Part shown: positions 1-8,413 of the stretch, one piece after another
How the letters are laid out: each line of letters opens with the position of its first letter
Numbering within the stretch: the first letter of the stretch is position 1
Assembly: GCF_000718085.1 (NCBI RefSeq)
Contig: NZ_JOEC01000002.1
Location: 682,001-746,000 of the forward strand
DNA: 64,000 nt
DNA from: Mycetocola saprophilus
GTDB taxonomy: Bacteria; Actinomycetota; Actinomycetes; Actinomycetales; Microbacteriaceae
Reading direction: 5' to 3'
Made by a program: the position numbers and the translations under genes
Notes under the pieces: model-generated
Databases searched by the model: none
Told to the model about the DNA's origin: nothing
What the model saw: the letters and a program-made list of their open reading frames with translations, nothing else

Positions 1-30
1 AATGCGCTGGGTGGGGGTGAAAAACGACAT
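1..30 (-). CDS. Partial CDS, N-terminus of probable allophanate hydrolase
   Basis: Only ten codons are inside the window (M-S-F-F-T-P-T-Q-R-I), read from an ATG that overlaps the urea carboxylase stop in an ATGA arrangement, so the two are translationally coupled. Urea carboxylase makes allophanate, and in bacterial urea amidolyase loci the next gene is normally allophanate hydrolase (amidase-signature family), which splits allophanate into ammonia and CO2. The short N-terminus is compatible with that family but does not prove it. The call is mainly from context; the rest lies outside the window. Confidence 0.45.
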   Translation of the reverse strand, partial: MSFFTPTQRI

Positions 31-3000
31 CAGTGTTCTCCCATCAGGGCGAGGAGCACCTGGCCGGGGGTGGCCTGCGCACTCGGGGCGGTATAAATCT
101 CGACGACGGTGCCGTCGATCGGGGCGAGGACCGCGGATTCCATCTTCATCGCCTCCAACGCGATCAGCTTGTCCCCGGTGCGCACCCGCTGTCCGGGACG
201 CACGTTGAGCTGCCACACGGTCGAGGTGAACGGTGCGCTCACCGCGGTCGCCCCCGCGGGAATAACCACCGCATCGGCGGGCGGCGCGGGCTTGGGTTCG
301 GGACGCACATCAAACTCGCCCGAGGCGTGCCAGCGCTCCTTCTCCTCGGCAAAGGCGCGCGCCTGCACCGCGCGGAACTCGGCAATCGAGGGTGCGTTAT
401 CGGCGAGGAAACGCTCGTGATCGGCGATCGCGAAGGTGCCCTCCTCGGTCTCGAAGTGCCCGCGCCCGGCGGCGGTTTCGGCGCGCAGCTCGGTCAGCTC
501 CTCGGGGCTCACCGGGTACCATTCGATCCGGTCGAAGAAGCGCAGCGCCCAGGGGTTTTCGGCGAACAGACCGCCGCGCCGGTAGCGGCTCCAGATCGGC
601 ACCGTGCGTCCCACCAGCTGGTAGCCTCCGGGACCTTCCAGCCCGTAGATGCACATGTAGGCGCCGCCGATCCCCACCGAGTTTTCGGCGGTCCAGGTGC
701 GGGCGGGGTTGTACTTGGTGGTGACCAGGCGGTGGCGGGGATCCAGCGGGGTCGCGACCGGTGCGCCGAGGTACACATCCCCGAGTCCGAGCACCAGGTA
801 GGTGGCGTCGAACACGGTTTTATAGACGTCCTCCGCCGAGCCCAGGCCGTTGATCCGGCGGATGAACTCGATGTTGGACGGGGTCCACGGGGCGTCGTTC
901 CGCACGCCGTTCATGTAGCGTTCGATGGCCAGGTTGACCGTGGGGTCGTCCCAGGAAAGGGGCAACCGCACCGTCCGCGAGGGCACCACGAGCTTGCCGG
1001 TTTCGGGAATCTCGGATTCGATTTCGCGCAGCAGCCCGGCCAGTCCGCTCGCGGTGAGGGTGCTCGAATCGGTCTGGATCTGCAGCGAGCGGATCCCCGG
1101 GGTGAGCTCGCGCACCCCCGCCGGCCGGTTCTCGTTGAGGGTGGTCATCAGCGCGTGCACCCGCATCCGCAGGCCGAGATCCAGGGTCAGGTCGCCGTAC
1201 TCAACCAGCAGGTTGTCGTCCCCGTCCCGACGGTAGGTGACCGAGGGTCGTTCGGTCGTGGCCTCCATCCGGCCGATCACCCCGTCATCTCCGTCGCCGC
1301 CCGTGCTCAGCACGGTGAGCGAGGCGCGGGCCTCCAGTAGCCCGGCGGCCTCCGATTCCCGGATCGGCACAAAGCGGATGGTGTCGCCCGGGCGCAGCTG
1401 GCCGAGCTTCCACAGGTCGCCGCTGCCCACCACCGCCGGGCACACAAACCCGCCGAGGCTGGGGCCGTCGGGACCCAGGATGATCGGGGTGTCCCCGGTG
1501 AAGTCGATCGCCCCGACCGCATAGGGGTTGTCGTGAATGTTGGAGGGGTGCAGCCCGGCCTCGCCGCCGTCGGGGCGGGCCCAGGTGGGGCGTGGACCCT
1601 CCAACCGCACGCCGGTGCGGGCCGAGTTGAAGTGCACCACGTAGTCGGTCGCATAGAACACGTCCATGTCTTCCCGGGTGAAGAACTCGGGGGCACCGTG
1701 CGGACCTTCGGTCACGCCGATCTGCCAGGTGTGGGTGATCGCCGGGCGTCGGTGGGCGGGGGTCGGGCCGCCGATCAGGCCGAGCCGGGTGCCCGCGGGC
1801 AGCGCCGGGTGGGCGGCGTCGGAGTCGGGGGATCCCGGGCGCAGCACATCGCCCGGACGCAGCGCCCGGCCCGCGTGCCCGCCAAACCCGCCGAGGGTGA
1901 ACGTCGAGGCGCTGCCCAGGTAGAGCGGCACGTCGAATCCACCCCGAACCGCGAGGTAGGCCCGCTGGCCGGGACCGTTCAGCGCCCCGATCACCAGCAC
2001 CGAGCCCTCCGCGACCTCGAAGGGCTCCCACATCGGCACGGGTTCGCCATCGAGGGTCGCGGTTGCCGGGGCACCGGTGAGCGCGAGGATCATCGTGGCG
2101 CTAAAGCGCAGGGTGGGCCCGGTGGCGGTGATTTCCAGCGCCGGTGCCCCGGCGGGGTTGCCCACCGCGAGGTTGGCCTCGGTGAGGGACACCGAATCCA
2201 TCGGGCCGCTCGGGGGAACGCCGATCTGCCAGTAACCGGTGCGGCCGGGAAGATCCTGGATCGTGGACATCGCCCCGGCCTCCACCACGTCGATGCGCGG
2301 ATCGGGATCGGTGGTGACATCCAGCGTTGATGTGGAGTGGGTGGCTGCCCGCAGGGAGTTCGCGTCGGTGAGTGCGCGCAGCAGCCCCAGGTTGGTTACG
2401 ACGCCGTCGATGCGGCTGGCCTCCAACCCCTCGCGCAGCAGATCGAGCGCCGCCTCGCGGGTGGGGCCGGCGGCGATTACCTTGGCGAGCATCGGGTCGT
2501 AGTAGGGGGACACCTCCAGCCCGGTCTCGATCCACCCGTCGACCCGCACCCCGGCCAGCGGATCGGTCCCGAAGCCGGGGAAGACCGCCTGGGTCACCAG
2601 GCCCGAACTGGGCAGGCCGTTCTGCGCGGTGTCCTCGGCGTAGACGCGGGCCTCCACCGCGAATCCGTGCGGCACAAACGCGCGCTCGAAGATCTCGGGG
2701 GCGCACGCGTCCGCGCCATCCCGGGCGAGGGCCAGCATCATCGCCACCAGGTCCACCCCGAACACCTCCTCGGTGACCGGGTGCTCAACCTGCAGCCGGG
2801 TGTTCACCTCGAGGAAGGCGATCTCCTCGCGAATCGGATCGTAGATGAACTCGACGGTGCCCGCGGACCGGTAGGACACCGACTCGGCCAGGGCCCGCGC
2901 CGACTCGTGGAGCAGGGTACGCACGTGGTCCGGCAGCGCGGGGGCCGGAGCTTCCTCGATGACCTTCTGATTGCGGCGCTGCAGGGAGCAGTCGCGGTCG

Positions 3001-3680
3001 CCGATCACGGCCACCCGTCCTTCCCCGTCGCCAAAGAGCTGCACCTCGACGTGGCGGGCGGGACGGACCAGACGCTCCAGGAACACCCCGGCCGACCCGA
3101 AATTCTTCTCTCCCAGCCGGGCCACGCTGGCGAAGGCCTCGCGCACCTCCGCGGGGGTGGTACACGCCTGCATCCCGATGCCGCCGCCTCCGCCGGTGGC
3201 CTTCACCATGACCGGCAGGCCCACCCGCTCGGCCCACTCGACCGCCTCCTCCGCCGAGGCGAGCAGGCCGCTGCCGGGCAGCATCGGCACCCCGGCGTGC
3301 CGGGCCAGCTCGCGGGCCGTGTGCTTTTCCCCGAACGCGGCGATGTGGTCGGCGCTCGGGCCGATGAACTGTATGCCCGCCTCCTCCAGACGACGGGCAA
3401 ACTCCAGGTTTTCGGAGAGGAATCCGTAGCCGGGATGCACGGCCCCGACCCCGAGCTCTCGGCACGCGTCGAGGATCTTCTCGATGTTGAGGTAGGAGTC
3501 CTTGGCCGGTGCCGCCCCCAGATAGACGGCCTCATCGGCCTCGCGGACGTGGGGTGCCGCCCGGTCGGCGTCGGAGTAGACCGCGACCGTGCGCAGGCCC
3601 AGCGCCCGGGCCGAGCGGATGATCCGGCGGGCGATCTCGCCGCGGTTGGCAATCAGGACGGTGTCAAAGGCGGCGCTCAT
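30..3680 (-). CDS. uca: Urea carboxylase (biotin-dependent)
   Basis: ATP- and biotin-dependent carboxylation of urea to allophanate in the cytoplasm, the first step of the urea amidolyase pathway. At 1216 residues it has the full domain order. A biotin carboxylase domain spans about 5-455 (N-terminal IANRGEIARR, glycine-rich KATGGGGGIGMQ loop, EVNTRLQVEHPVTE). A KipA/AHS2-type carboxyltransferase half follows at about 470-790 and a KipI/AHS1-type half at about 830-1060. The biotinyl domain is at the C-terminus, with EAMKME and the biotin-accepting Lys at about 1179. The start ATG overlaps the stop of the upstream DUF1989 gene (ATGA), and the stop overlaps the next start. It sits in a five-gene minus-strand operon with two urea-amidolyase-associated proteins and a permease. 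It could be mistaken for acetyl/propionyl-CoA carboxylase alpha, but the AHS1/AHS2 halves between BC and BCCP exclude that. Confidence 0.93.
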   Translation of the reverse strand: MSAAFDTVLIANRGEIARRIIRSARALGLRTVAVYSDADRAAPHVREADEAVYLGAAPAKDSYLNIEKILDACRELGVGAVHPGYGFLSENLEFARRLEEAGIQFIGPSADHIAAFGEKHTARELARHAGVPMLPGSGLLASAEEAVEWAERVGLPVMVKATGGGGGIGMQACTTPAEVREAFASVARLGEKNFGSAGVFLERLVRPARHVEVQLFGDGEGRVAVIGDRDCSLQRRNQKVIEEAPAPALPDHVRTLLHESARALAESVSYRSAGTVEFIYDPIREEIAFLEVNTRLQVEHPVTEEVFGVDLVAMMLALARDGADACAPEIFERAFVPHGFAVEARVYAEDTAQNGLPSSGLVTQAVFPGFGTDPLAGVRVDGWIETGLEVSPYYDPMLAKVIAAGPTREAALDLLREGLEASRIDGVVTNLGLLRALTDANSLRAATHSTSTLDVTTDPDPRIDVVEAGAMSTIQDLPGRTGYWQIGVPPSGPMDSVSLTEANLAVGNPAGAPALEITATGPTLRFSATMILALTGAPATATLDGEPVPMWEPFEVAEGSVLVIGALNGPGQRAYLAVRGGFDVPLYLGSASTFTLGGFGGHAGRALRPGDVLRPGSPDSDAAHPALPAGTRLGLIGGPTPAHRRPAITHTWQIGVTEGPHGAPEFFTREDMDVFYATDYVVHFNSARTGVRLEGPRPTWARPDGGEAGLHPSNIHDNPYAVGAIDFTGDTPIILGPDGPSLGGFVCPAVVGSGDLWKLGQLRPGDTIRFVPIRESEAAGLLEARASLTVLSTGGDGDDGVIGRMEATTERPSVTYRRDGDDNLLVEYGDLTLDLGLRMRVHALMTTLNENRPAGVRELTPGIRSLQIQTDSSTLTASGLAGLLREIESEIPETGKLVVPSRTVRLPLSWDDPTVNLAIERYMNGVRNDAPWTPSNIEFIRRINGLGSAEDVYKTVFDATYLVLGLGDVYLGAPVATPLDPRHRLVTTKYNPARTWTAENSVGIGGAYMCIYGLEGPGGYQLVGRTVPIWSRYRRGGLFAENPWALRFFDRIEWYPVSPEELTELRAETAAGRGHFETEEGTFAIADHERFLADNAPSIAEFRAVQARAFAEEKERWHASGEFDVRPEPKPAPPADAVVIPAGATAVSAPFTSTVWQLNVRPGQRVRTGDKLIALEAMKMESAVLAPIDGTVVEIYTAPSAQATPGQVLLALMGEH

Positions 3681-4450
3681 GCGGGGTCCGTTTCGGTCTG
3701 GGTGTCGGTGATGATCATGCGCAGGGGGGTGCAGTTGAAGTCGTTACAGGGGTTGTTCATCTGGGGGCAGTTGGAGACGATCACCAGCACGTCGATCTCG
3801 GCGTAGAGCGCCACCCGCTTGCCCGGGGCGGAGATCCCGTCCACGATTCCCAGCGCACCGTCGGCCTCGACCGGGACGTTCATAAACCAGTTGATGTTGG
3901 ACACCAGATCGCGCACCCCGAGCCCGTACCGGGCCCCCTCGGTGAGGAAGTTTTCCCGGCACGCGTGCTGGTACTCGGTGTGGAAGCCGTAGCGCAGTGT
4001 GTTGGACTCCTTGGAGCAGGCACCGCCGATGGTGTCCTGACGGTCGATCTCGTTGCCCACCACCCGCATCAACACCCGGCCCTCGTTGGAGTACAGTGAC
4101 GAACCGGTGCGCAGGTAGGCGTTTCCGGCGGCGGCGAGGGTGTCGGGGACCGAGTAGCGTTCGGCGGTGTTGTTGGCGTTGTAGACCAGGAAGTCCGCCG
4201 ACTGGTTGCCTCCGACATCCACGATGGTGAGGGTCTGTCCGGCCCGAACGATGCCCGACCAGGGGCCGAGCGGGGCGACCGTGTCATCCAGCACGGTGGG
4301 GCCCTCCGCGAGGGGACCCGAGGGATCGAGGACGGTTTCGGGCGCGAAGATCGCACCGACCGGAACGGTGGAGGCCGGAGGAGTGACGGCCGCCGGTGGT
4401 GTGGTGCCCGGAACCGCGGCGTCCGGAATCGTGAGGGGAGTCGGTGTCAT
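3677..4450 (-). CDS. Urea carboxylase-associated protein 2 (DUF1989)
   Basis: 257 residues, DUF1989 family, one of two paralogous proteins encoded with urea carboxylases. Visible family features include VDVGGNQSADFLVYN, the GGACSKESNTLRYG segment, and a cysteine cluster near the end (SNCPQMNNPCNDFN) that could bind metal. The first ~60 residues are Thr/Pro/Ala-rich and variable. It overlaps the downstream urea carboxylase start by ATGA and lies 2 nt after the upstream paralogue, so it belongs to one operon. The biochemical role is not settled; related proteins are suspected of delivering or hydrolysing substrates that lead to urea or carbamate. I infer an accessory role in urea or guanidine-type nitrogen use. 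Confidence 0.85.
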   Translation of the reverse strand: MTPTPLTIPDAAVPGTTPPAAVTPPASTVPVGAIFAPETVLDPSGPLAEGPTVLDDTVAPLGPWSGIVRAGQTLTIVDVGGNQSADFLVYNANNTAERYSVPDTLAAAGNAYLRTGSSLYSNEGRVLMRVVGNEIDRQDTIGGACSKESNTLRYGFHTEYQHACRENFLTEGARYGLGVRDLVSNINWFMNVPVEADGALGIVDGISAPGKRVALYAEIDVLVIVSNCPQMNNPCNDFNCTPLRMIITDTQTETDPA

Positions 4451-4452
4451 GG

Positions 4453-5301
4453 TCAGAGTCCTCGTGCCTGTGCGTAGTCGATCGTGTTGAGGTAGGCCCG
4501 GGTGAGTTCGGGCGTGCGGGTGAACCGCTCATCGTCGGGGCCGGTGGGGTCGCCGCGCCACGCGTGGATACGCAGCGGCCCGACCGCATAGTCGGGGGAC
4601 GGGTCCAGCGGATGCGGCACATTTGCTACCAGGATCAGCAGCGGCATTTCGGCGATCAGGTCCACCTGGGTCCCCGCTCCGGCGCTCCCGACGAACCTCA
4701 GCGCCCCATCCTCGTCGATTCGCACCCCCTGAAACAGCGAGACCGAGGGCGGCAGATCCCGGGCATCGAGGCCGTGCTTGGCGGCGGCCAGCAGGAAGCG
4801 CGAGCGGCCCGAGGGCGTGGGACCCTCGGCGGCCGAGCCACCGTATTTCCGGAGGGTGGCCGCGTCGGTGGTGGTGCCGCAGAAGGCGTCGTGGTGGCCC
4901 GAGGTGTCGGCGGCGATGGTCGCGAGCACGCGGCCGTCCCCGGAGAGCAGCGGATGATCGGTCCCCAGATACGCCTGCCAGGGGATCTTCACGGTGTCGG
5001 CGGTGTTGAGGCGCTCGCCGGGGGCGGCGGCGTTGAAGAGCAGCAGGTGGGCGCAGGCGGAACCGGTGGGATCCTCGAACCGAATCCGGGTCCCGCGGGC
5101 CAGCACCCGGTGCGTGTATCCGCCGGGTGCCACGGTCTCGGCCCAGGTGAGGGCCGCGGGATCCACGTCGGTCGGGATAAACGGGGAGGAGGCCGCCGGG
5201 CGATACGGCATAAAGGGGGAGCTAAGCGCTGCCCGGGACCGGGCATCGGAGCGGGCGTTATGCACGTGATCGGTTGGGTGTTGGGTGGCGAGAGAGGTCA
5301 T
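4453..5301 (-). CDS. Urea carboxylase-associated protein 1 (DUF1989)
   Basis: 282 residues, the second DUF1989 paralogue of the operon. Typical features are the RGTRIRFEDPTGSACAHLLL stretch (structural equivalent of the VDVGGNQSAD region of its partner), CGTTTDAATLRKYG in the middle, and a NVPHPLDPSPDY segment toward the end. Unlike the partner it lacks the dense cysteine cluster, as expected for the UAAP1 versus UAAP2 split. The ATG start is 27 nt after the permease stop, and the stop is 2 nt before the UAAP2 start. It is cytoplasmic by sequence. Function is uncertain beyond association with urea carboxylase. Confidence 0.85.
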   Translation of the reverse strand: MTSLATQHPTDHVHNARSDARSRAALSSPFMPYRPAASSPFIPTDVDPAALTWAETVAPGGYTHRVLARGTRIRFEDPTGSACAHLLLFNAAAPGERLNTADTVKIPWQAYLGTDHPLLSGDGRVLATIAADTSGHHDAFCGTTTDAATLRKYGGSAAEGPTPSGRSRFLLAAAKHGLDARDLPPSVSLFQGVRIDEDGALRFVGSAGAGTQVDLIAEMPLLILVANVPHPLDPSPDYAVGPLRIHAWRGDPTGPDDERFTRTPELTRAYLNTIDYAQARGL

Positions 5302-5328
5302 GAATCCGTCACTTTCTGAGGTGGGCGG

Positions 5329-6954
5329 CTAGGCCTGAGTGGGTGCCGAGGCGGCCGGTGAGGTGGTCGGCGCCGAAGCCGTCGGAGCTGGCGGGGTTTT
5401 CGCGACCGCCAGGGTCAGTTCGCCGAGGTTGATTTCGGCGGTGGTGGGCAGATGACCGAGCCGGATGGCCCCGTCACGCGCATGATTACGCCGGTGTACC
5501 AGCACCCCCACCAGCAGCGTCGCCCCGATAAACAGCAGCGCGCTCCACTGCAACCACCAGGTCTCCCCGGTGAGGTCGTAGATTTCCGGGCGCGGCCAGG
5601 CGAGGTTGATCACCATCGCAATCTGGTAGAGCACCGCCAGCACGTTGAGGGGGAGTCCCCAGCGTCCCAGCGCAAACAGCGGCTTGCCGTCCTCGTTGAT
5701 CCCACCCGAGTGCCAGTCCCGCGGGGCACGCAGGCGGGCGAACATGAGGGGGACGGTCACGCCGAGGTAGGCGAGATAGAGCATCGCGATGCAGAGGCTG
5801 GATAGCGCGGTGAAGATCGCATTGTGTCCGAAGTTCACCGCGAGGGCCAGGGCCGCACCCACCCCGATCACGATGCTGGTGGCGATCGGGGTCCCGGTGC
5901 GCGGGGAGACCCGGGCCAGCGTGCGCCAGAAGGGGAGTGCCCGTTCGCGGGCCATCGAGTAGATCATCCGTGAGCCGGAGGTCTGCACGGCGAGGGTGCA
6001 CGCAAAAACCGCGACCGCGACGGCGACCAGGAGCAGGCGGCCAAACACCGGTCCGAGTCGTTCGGTCACCACGTAGGCGATCCCTCCGGCGGCGAGCTTC
6101 CCGTCCGACAGACTCGGGGCGGCCACCAGGGTCGCGATGATCAGCAGCGCACCGCCGAGTCCCGAGACCACCACCGCGTTGATGATGGTTTTGGCGATGG
6201 TCTTGCGGGGCGCATGGGTTTCCTCGGCGAGCTCCCCGGCGGAGTCAAAGCCCACCAGAACGTAGGCGGCCATCAGCGAGGAGGCCAGAAACGCCCAGAT
6301 ATAGGGGGAGTCCGAGGGCGCGGCCCCCTCGGTGGTGAAGACCACGGCGGGGCTGCGGGCGGGCAGCAGGAACAGGGCGGCCACCACAAGAATCAGCCCG
6401 ATGGTCTCCACGATCACGCCGACGCTGGTGGCGAAGGCCATGATGCGCACACTCAGAATGTTGACGACGGTCGTGATGACCAGCAGGATCACCCCCAGCA
6501 GGACCGCGTTCTGGGCGCCGGTATCCGAGGTGAGCGAGGGGTCGGCGCCGGGGCCGCCGATGATTTGGAAGCCGTCCCAGATCGAGGGGAGCACCGCTTG
6601 CACGGCGATTGCGGCCACGGCCACGGTCAGGGTCTGCGCGATGATCATGACCCAGCCGGTAAACCAGCCAAACGTGGTGCCCGCGAGCCGGCTGGACCAC
6701 TGGAAGATCGCCCCGGAGATCGGCCAGCGGGCGGCAAGCTGGGCGAAGTTCAGCGCGACCAGGAGCTGCCCGGCAAACACCAGCGGCCAGGTCCAGAAGA
6801 ACGCTGCCCCGCCGAATCCGAAGCCCAGTCCGAAGAGCTGAAACACGGTGGTCAGGATCGAAACAAACGAGAATCCCGCGGCAAACGAGGAGAAGTGGCC
6901 CACGCCGCGGCGCAGCTCCTGGCGGTAGGGGGCGGGGGAATCGGTGATGCTCAT
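5329..6954 (-). CDS. APC-family permease of the urea operon
   Basis: 541-residue membrane transporter of the amino acid/polyamine/organocation superfamily with about 12 hydrophobic segments. The first helix carries FSSFAAGFSFVSILTTVFQL, and ISGAIFQWSSRLAG and ETHAPRKTIAKTI are conserved in the GABA/choline-like APC subgroup that is commonly found with urea carboxylase. The hydrophilic C-terminus is Ala/Pro/Thr-rich. It is the first gene of the minus-strand operon that continues into the two DUF1989 genes and urea carboxylase, so it probably imports the compound from which urea is made (urea, an amine or a guanidino compound). A GGAAGG-type ribosome site precedes the ATG. Upstream lie a 20-bp palindrome and a plausible promoter. 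Substrate unknown. Confidence 0.82.
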   Translation of the reverse strand: MSITDSPAPYRQELRRGVGHFSSFAAGFSFVSILTTVFQLFGLGFGFGGAAFFWTWPLVFAGQLLVALNFAQLAARWPISGAIFQWSSRLAGTTFGWFTGWVMIIAQTLTVAVAAIAVQAVLPSIWDGFQIIGGPGADPSLTSDTGAQNAVLLGVILLVITTVVNILSVRIMAFATSVGVIVETIGLILVVAALFLLPARSPAVVFTTEGAAPSDSPYIWAFLASSLMAAYVLVGFDSAGELAEETHAPRKTIAKTIINAVVVSGLGGALLIIATLVAAPSLSDGKLAAGGIAYVVTERLGPVFGRLLLVAVAVAVFACTLAVQTSGSRMIYSMARERALPFWRTLARVSPRTGTPIATSIVIGVGAALALAVNFGHNAIFTALSSLCIAMLYLAYLGVTVPLMFARLRAPRDWHSGGINEDGKPLFALGRWGLPLNVLAVLYQIAMVINLAWPRPEIYDLTGETWWLQWSALLFIGATLLVGVLVHRRNHARDGAIRLGHLPTTAEINLGELTLAVAKTPPAPTASAPTTSPAASAPTQA

Positions 6955-6984
6955 GGGTACGGCCTTCCCAAAACAAGGACCTAA

Positions 6985-7004
6985 TACCTGTCATGTGACA
7001 GGTA
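6985..7004. promoter_or_regulatory. 20-bp palindrome, candidate operator of the urea operon
   Basis: TACCTGTCATGTGACAGGTA: two perfect 9-nt arms around a TG spacer, located 31 nt upstream of the permease ATG and downstream of the proposed transcription start. The position suits a repressor roadblock. The TGTCA/TGACA half-sites suggest a GntR- or TetR-type dimer, but no regulator gene is adjacent within the window. Confidence 0.55.
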
Positions 7005-7026
7005 CAGTTCTCATCCTGGGCAGCGC

Positions 7027-7055
7027 GTATTGCCCGCCGATTTCTCAATTGTTAA
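7027..7055 (-). promoter_or_regulatory. Predicted promoter of the urea operon
   Basis: On the minus strand TTAACA (7050-7055) and CAATAC (7027-7032) are separated by 17 nt, which places a start near 7020, about 65 nt before the permease ATG. The hexamers match the sigma-70-like consensus only moderately; the call rests on spacing and position. Confidence 0.35.
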
Positions 7056-7100
7056 ATCGATGTTCCAGCTAGCAGGAAATATGACATTTCCGGGGAACGA

Positions 7101-7132
7101 GAAAACCCCGCACACTCGGGGGAGTGGCGGGG
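7101..7132 (-). terminator. Rho-independent terminator after the BMP/amidohydrolase operon
   Basis: Hairpin CCCCGC...GCGGGG (7106-7132) with an extended CACT/AGTG stem and one bulge, followed on the minus strand by TTTTCTCGTT. It lies about 20 nt after the amidohydrolase stop at 7154. Confidence 0.75.
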
Positions 7133-7153
7133 CATTCTGGCATTCGGTGTGAC

Positions 7154-8386
7154 CTAGCGGGGAAGCTCCCCGGACACCACGCGACCGCGTGAGACGACGG
7201 TCACGATGCGGGCGGTGTCGAGGTCGGAGATGTCCTCCCAGGGGCGTCCGCGCACAATGACAAAGTCGGCCGCGGCCCCCGGGATGATCCGTCCCAGAGC
7301 ATCGGCACGCCCGATCGCGGCGGCCGCACGCGAGGTGGCCGATTGCAGGGCACGTTCGGCGCTCCACCCGAATACCTCGGCCATCTTGCGCACCTCGGCC
7401 AGCTGATCGCCAAAGCCCACGTGGAACCCGTTGGCGTCTGTGCCCAGGACGAAGTTCACCCCGGCCTCGGCTGCCACCGCAAACTGTGCATCGCGCGAGT
7501 GAACCAGGGTGGCTGCAGCCTCGGCCTGGTCTTCGGAGACCGGGACTCGACGCGTGGCGATCGCGTCGTTGATCAGGAGGGTCGGGGCGATCGGGGTACC
7601 GGCGGCGGCAATGGCGTGGGCGAGGTCCTCGGTCATATCCGTGGCGTGCTCGATCGAGTCGGCACCCGCCTCGATCGCGATCCGGATGCCCTCGCGGGTG
7701 TGGGCATGAGCGGCCACCAACATGCCCAGGGCGTGGGCCTCGTCGATAATGGCGTCGATCTCGGCCCGGGTGTGGTTGCGCCAGGAGGGCTTATCGCCGT
7801 CCGAGAGGAGACCGCCACTGGTGGCGATCTTGATTCCGGTGGCGCCCGCTCGAGCCCAGGTTCGCACGAGGCTGCGGCATGCATCTGGCCCATCGGCGGT
7901 CGGGCGGCGCAGGCTCGGGTCCACCCCGGGCGGCACAAACATGTCCCCGTGGCCTCCGGTCATGCTGACCATGCCGTGGGCAAAGATGCGTGGGCCCGCG
8001 ATCAGACCCTTATTGATCCCCCGGCCGAGCGAGAACTGCACGTCATCGGCCGAGAGATCGCGCAGCGTGGTGACACCCACCGCGAGGGCCTGCTGGGCAT
8101 GGGCGAGCCCGTGCAGCACCTGCTCCTCGGGTCGGGTGACCAGGGGCCAGGTGAGGAAGTCGGACGGGGCCCCGGAAGCGTTGCCGATCAGGTGAACGTG
8201 GGTGTCGATGAGCCCGGGGATCAGCGTGAGACCGCCCCGGGCCGGGGTGTCGGTGGGGGTTACCCGCGAGATGACGGCGTCCGCCGAGGTGAATTCCCAG
8301 TGGAGATCGGTGGACCCGAGATGGCTGATGCCATCCCAGACGTCGATGCCCTCAAGGACGGTGGGGAGAGATGTGGAGTTGAGCAC
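7154..8386 (-). CDS. Metal-dependent amidohydrolase (imidazolonepropionase/prolidase-like)
   Basis: 410-residue amidohydrolase-superfamily enzyme. The metal site is readable: LIDTHVHLIG (HxH), GIKIATSGG with the Lys expected to be carboxylated, VAAHAHTREG and ADSIEHAT for the two histidines, and VLGTDANG for the catalytic Asp. The C-terminal LGRIIPGAAADFVIVRG strand is typical. This is the subgroup annotated as Xaa-Pro dipeptidase-like or imidazolonepropionase-like amidohydrolases; substrate cannot be read from sequence. Start is GTG at 8386, preceded by AAGGA at 6-nt spacing. It is the last gene of the BMP transporter operon (27 nt after a permease), so it probably hydrolyses the imported solute in the cytoplasm. 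Confidence 0.8.
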   Translation of the reverse strand: MLNSTSLPTVLEGIDVWDGISHLGSTDLHWEFTSADAVISRVTPTDTPARGGLTLIPGLIDTHVHLIGNASGAPSDFLTWPLVTRPEEQVLHGLAHAQQALAVGVTTLRDLSADDVQFSLGRGINKGLIAGPRIFAHGMVSMTGGHGDMFVPPGVDPSLRRPTADGPDACRSLVRTWARAGATGIKIATSGGLLSDGDKPSWRNHTRAEIDAIIDEAHALGMLVAAHAHTREGIRIAIEAGADSIEHATDMTEDLAHAIAAAGTPIAPTLLINDAIATRRVPVSEDQAEAAATLVHSRDAQFAVAAEAGVNFVLGTDANGFHVGFGDQLAEVRKMAEVFGWSAERALQSATSRAAAAIGRADALGRIIPGAAADFVIVRGRPWEDISDLDTARIVTVVSRGRVVSGELPR

Positions 8387-8413
8387 AGTTATCCTTGGAT
8401 CGAAGGGGAGGAA

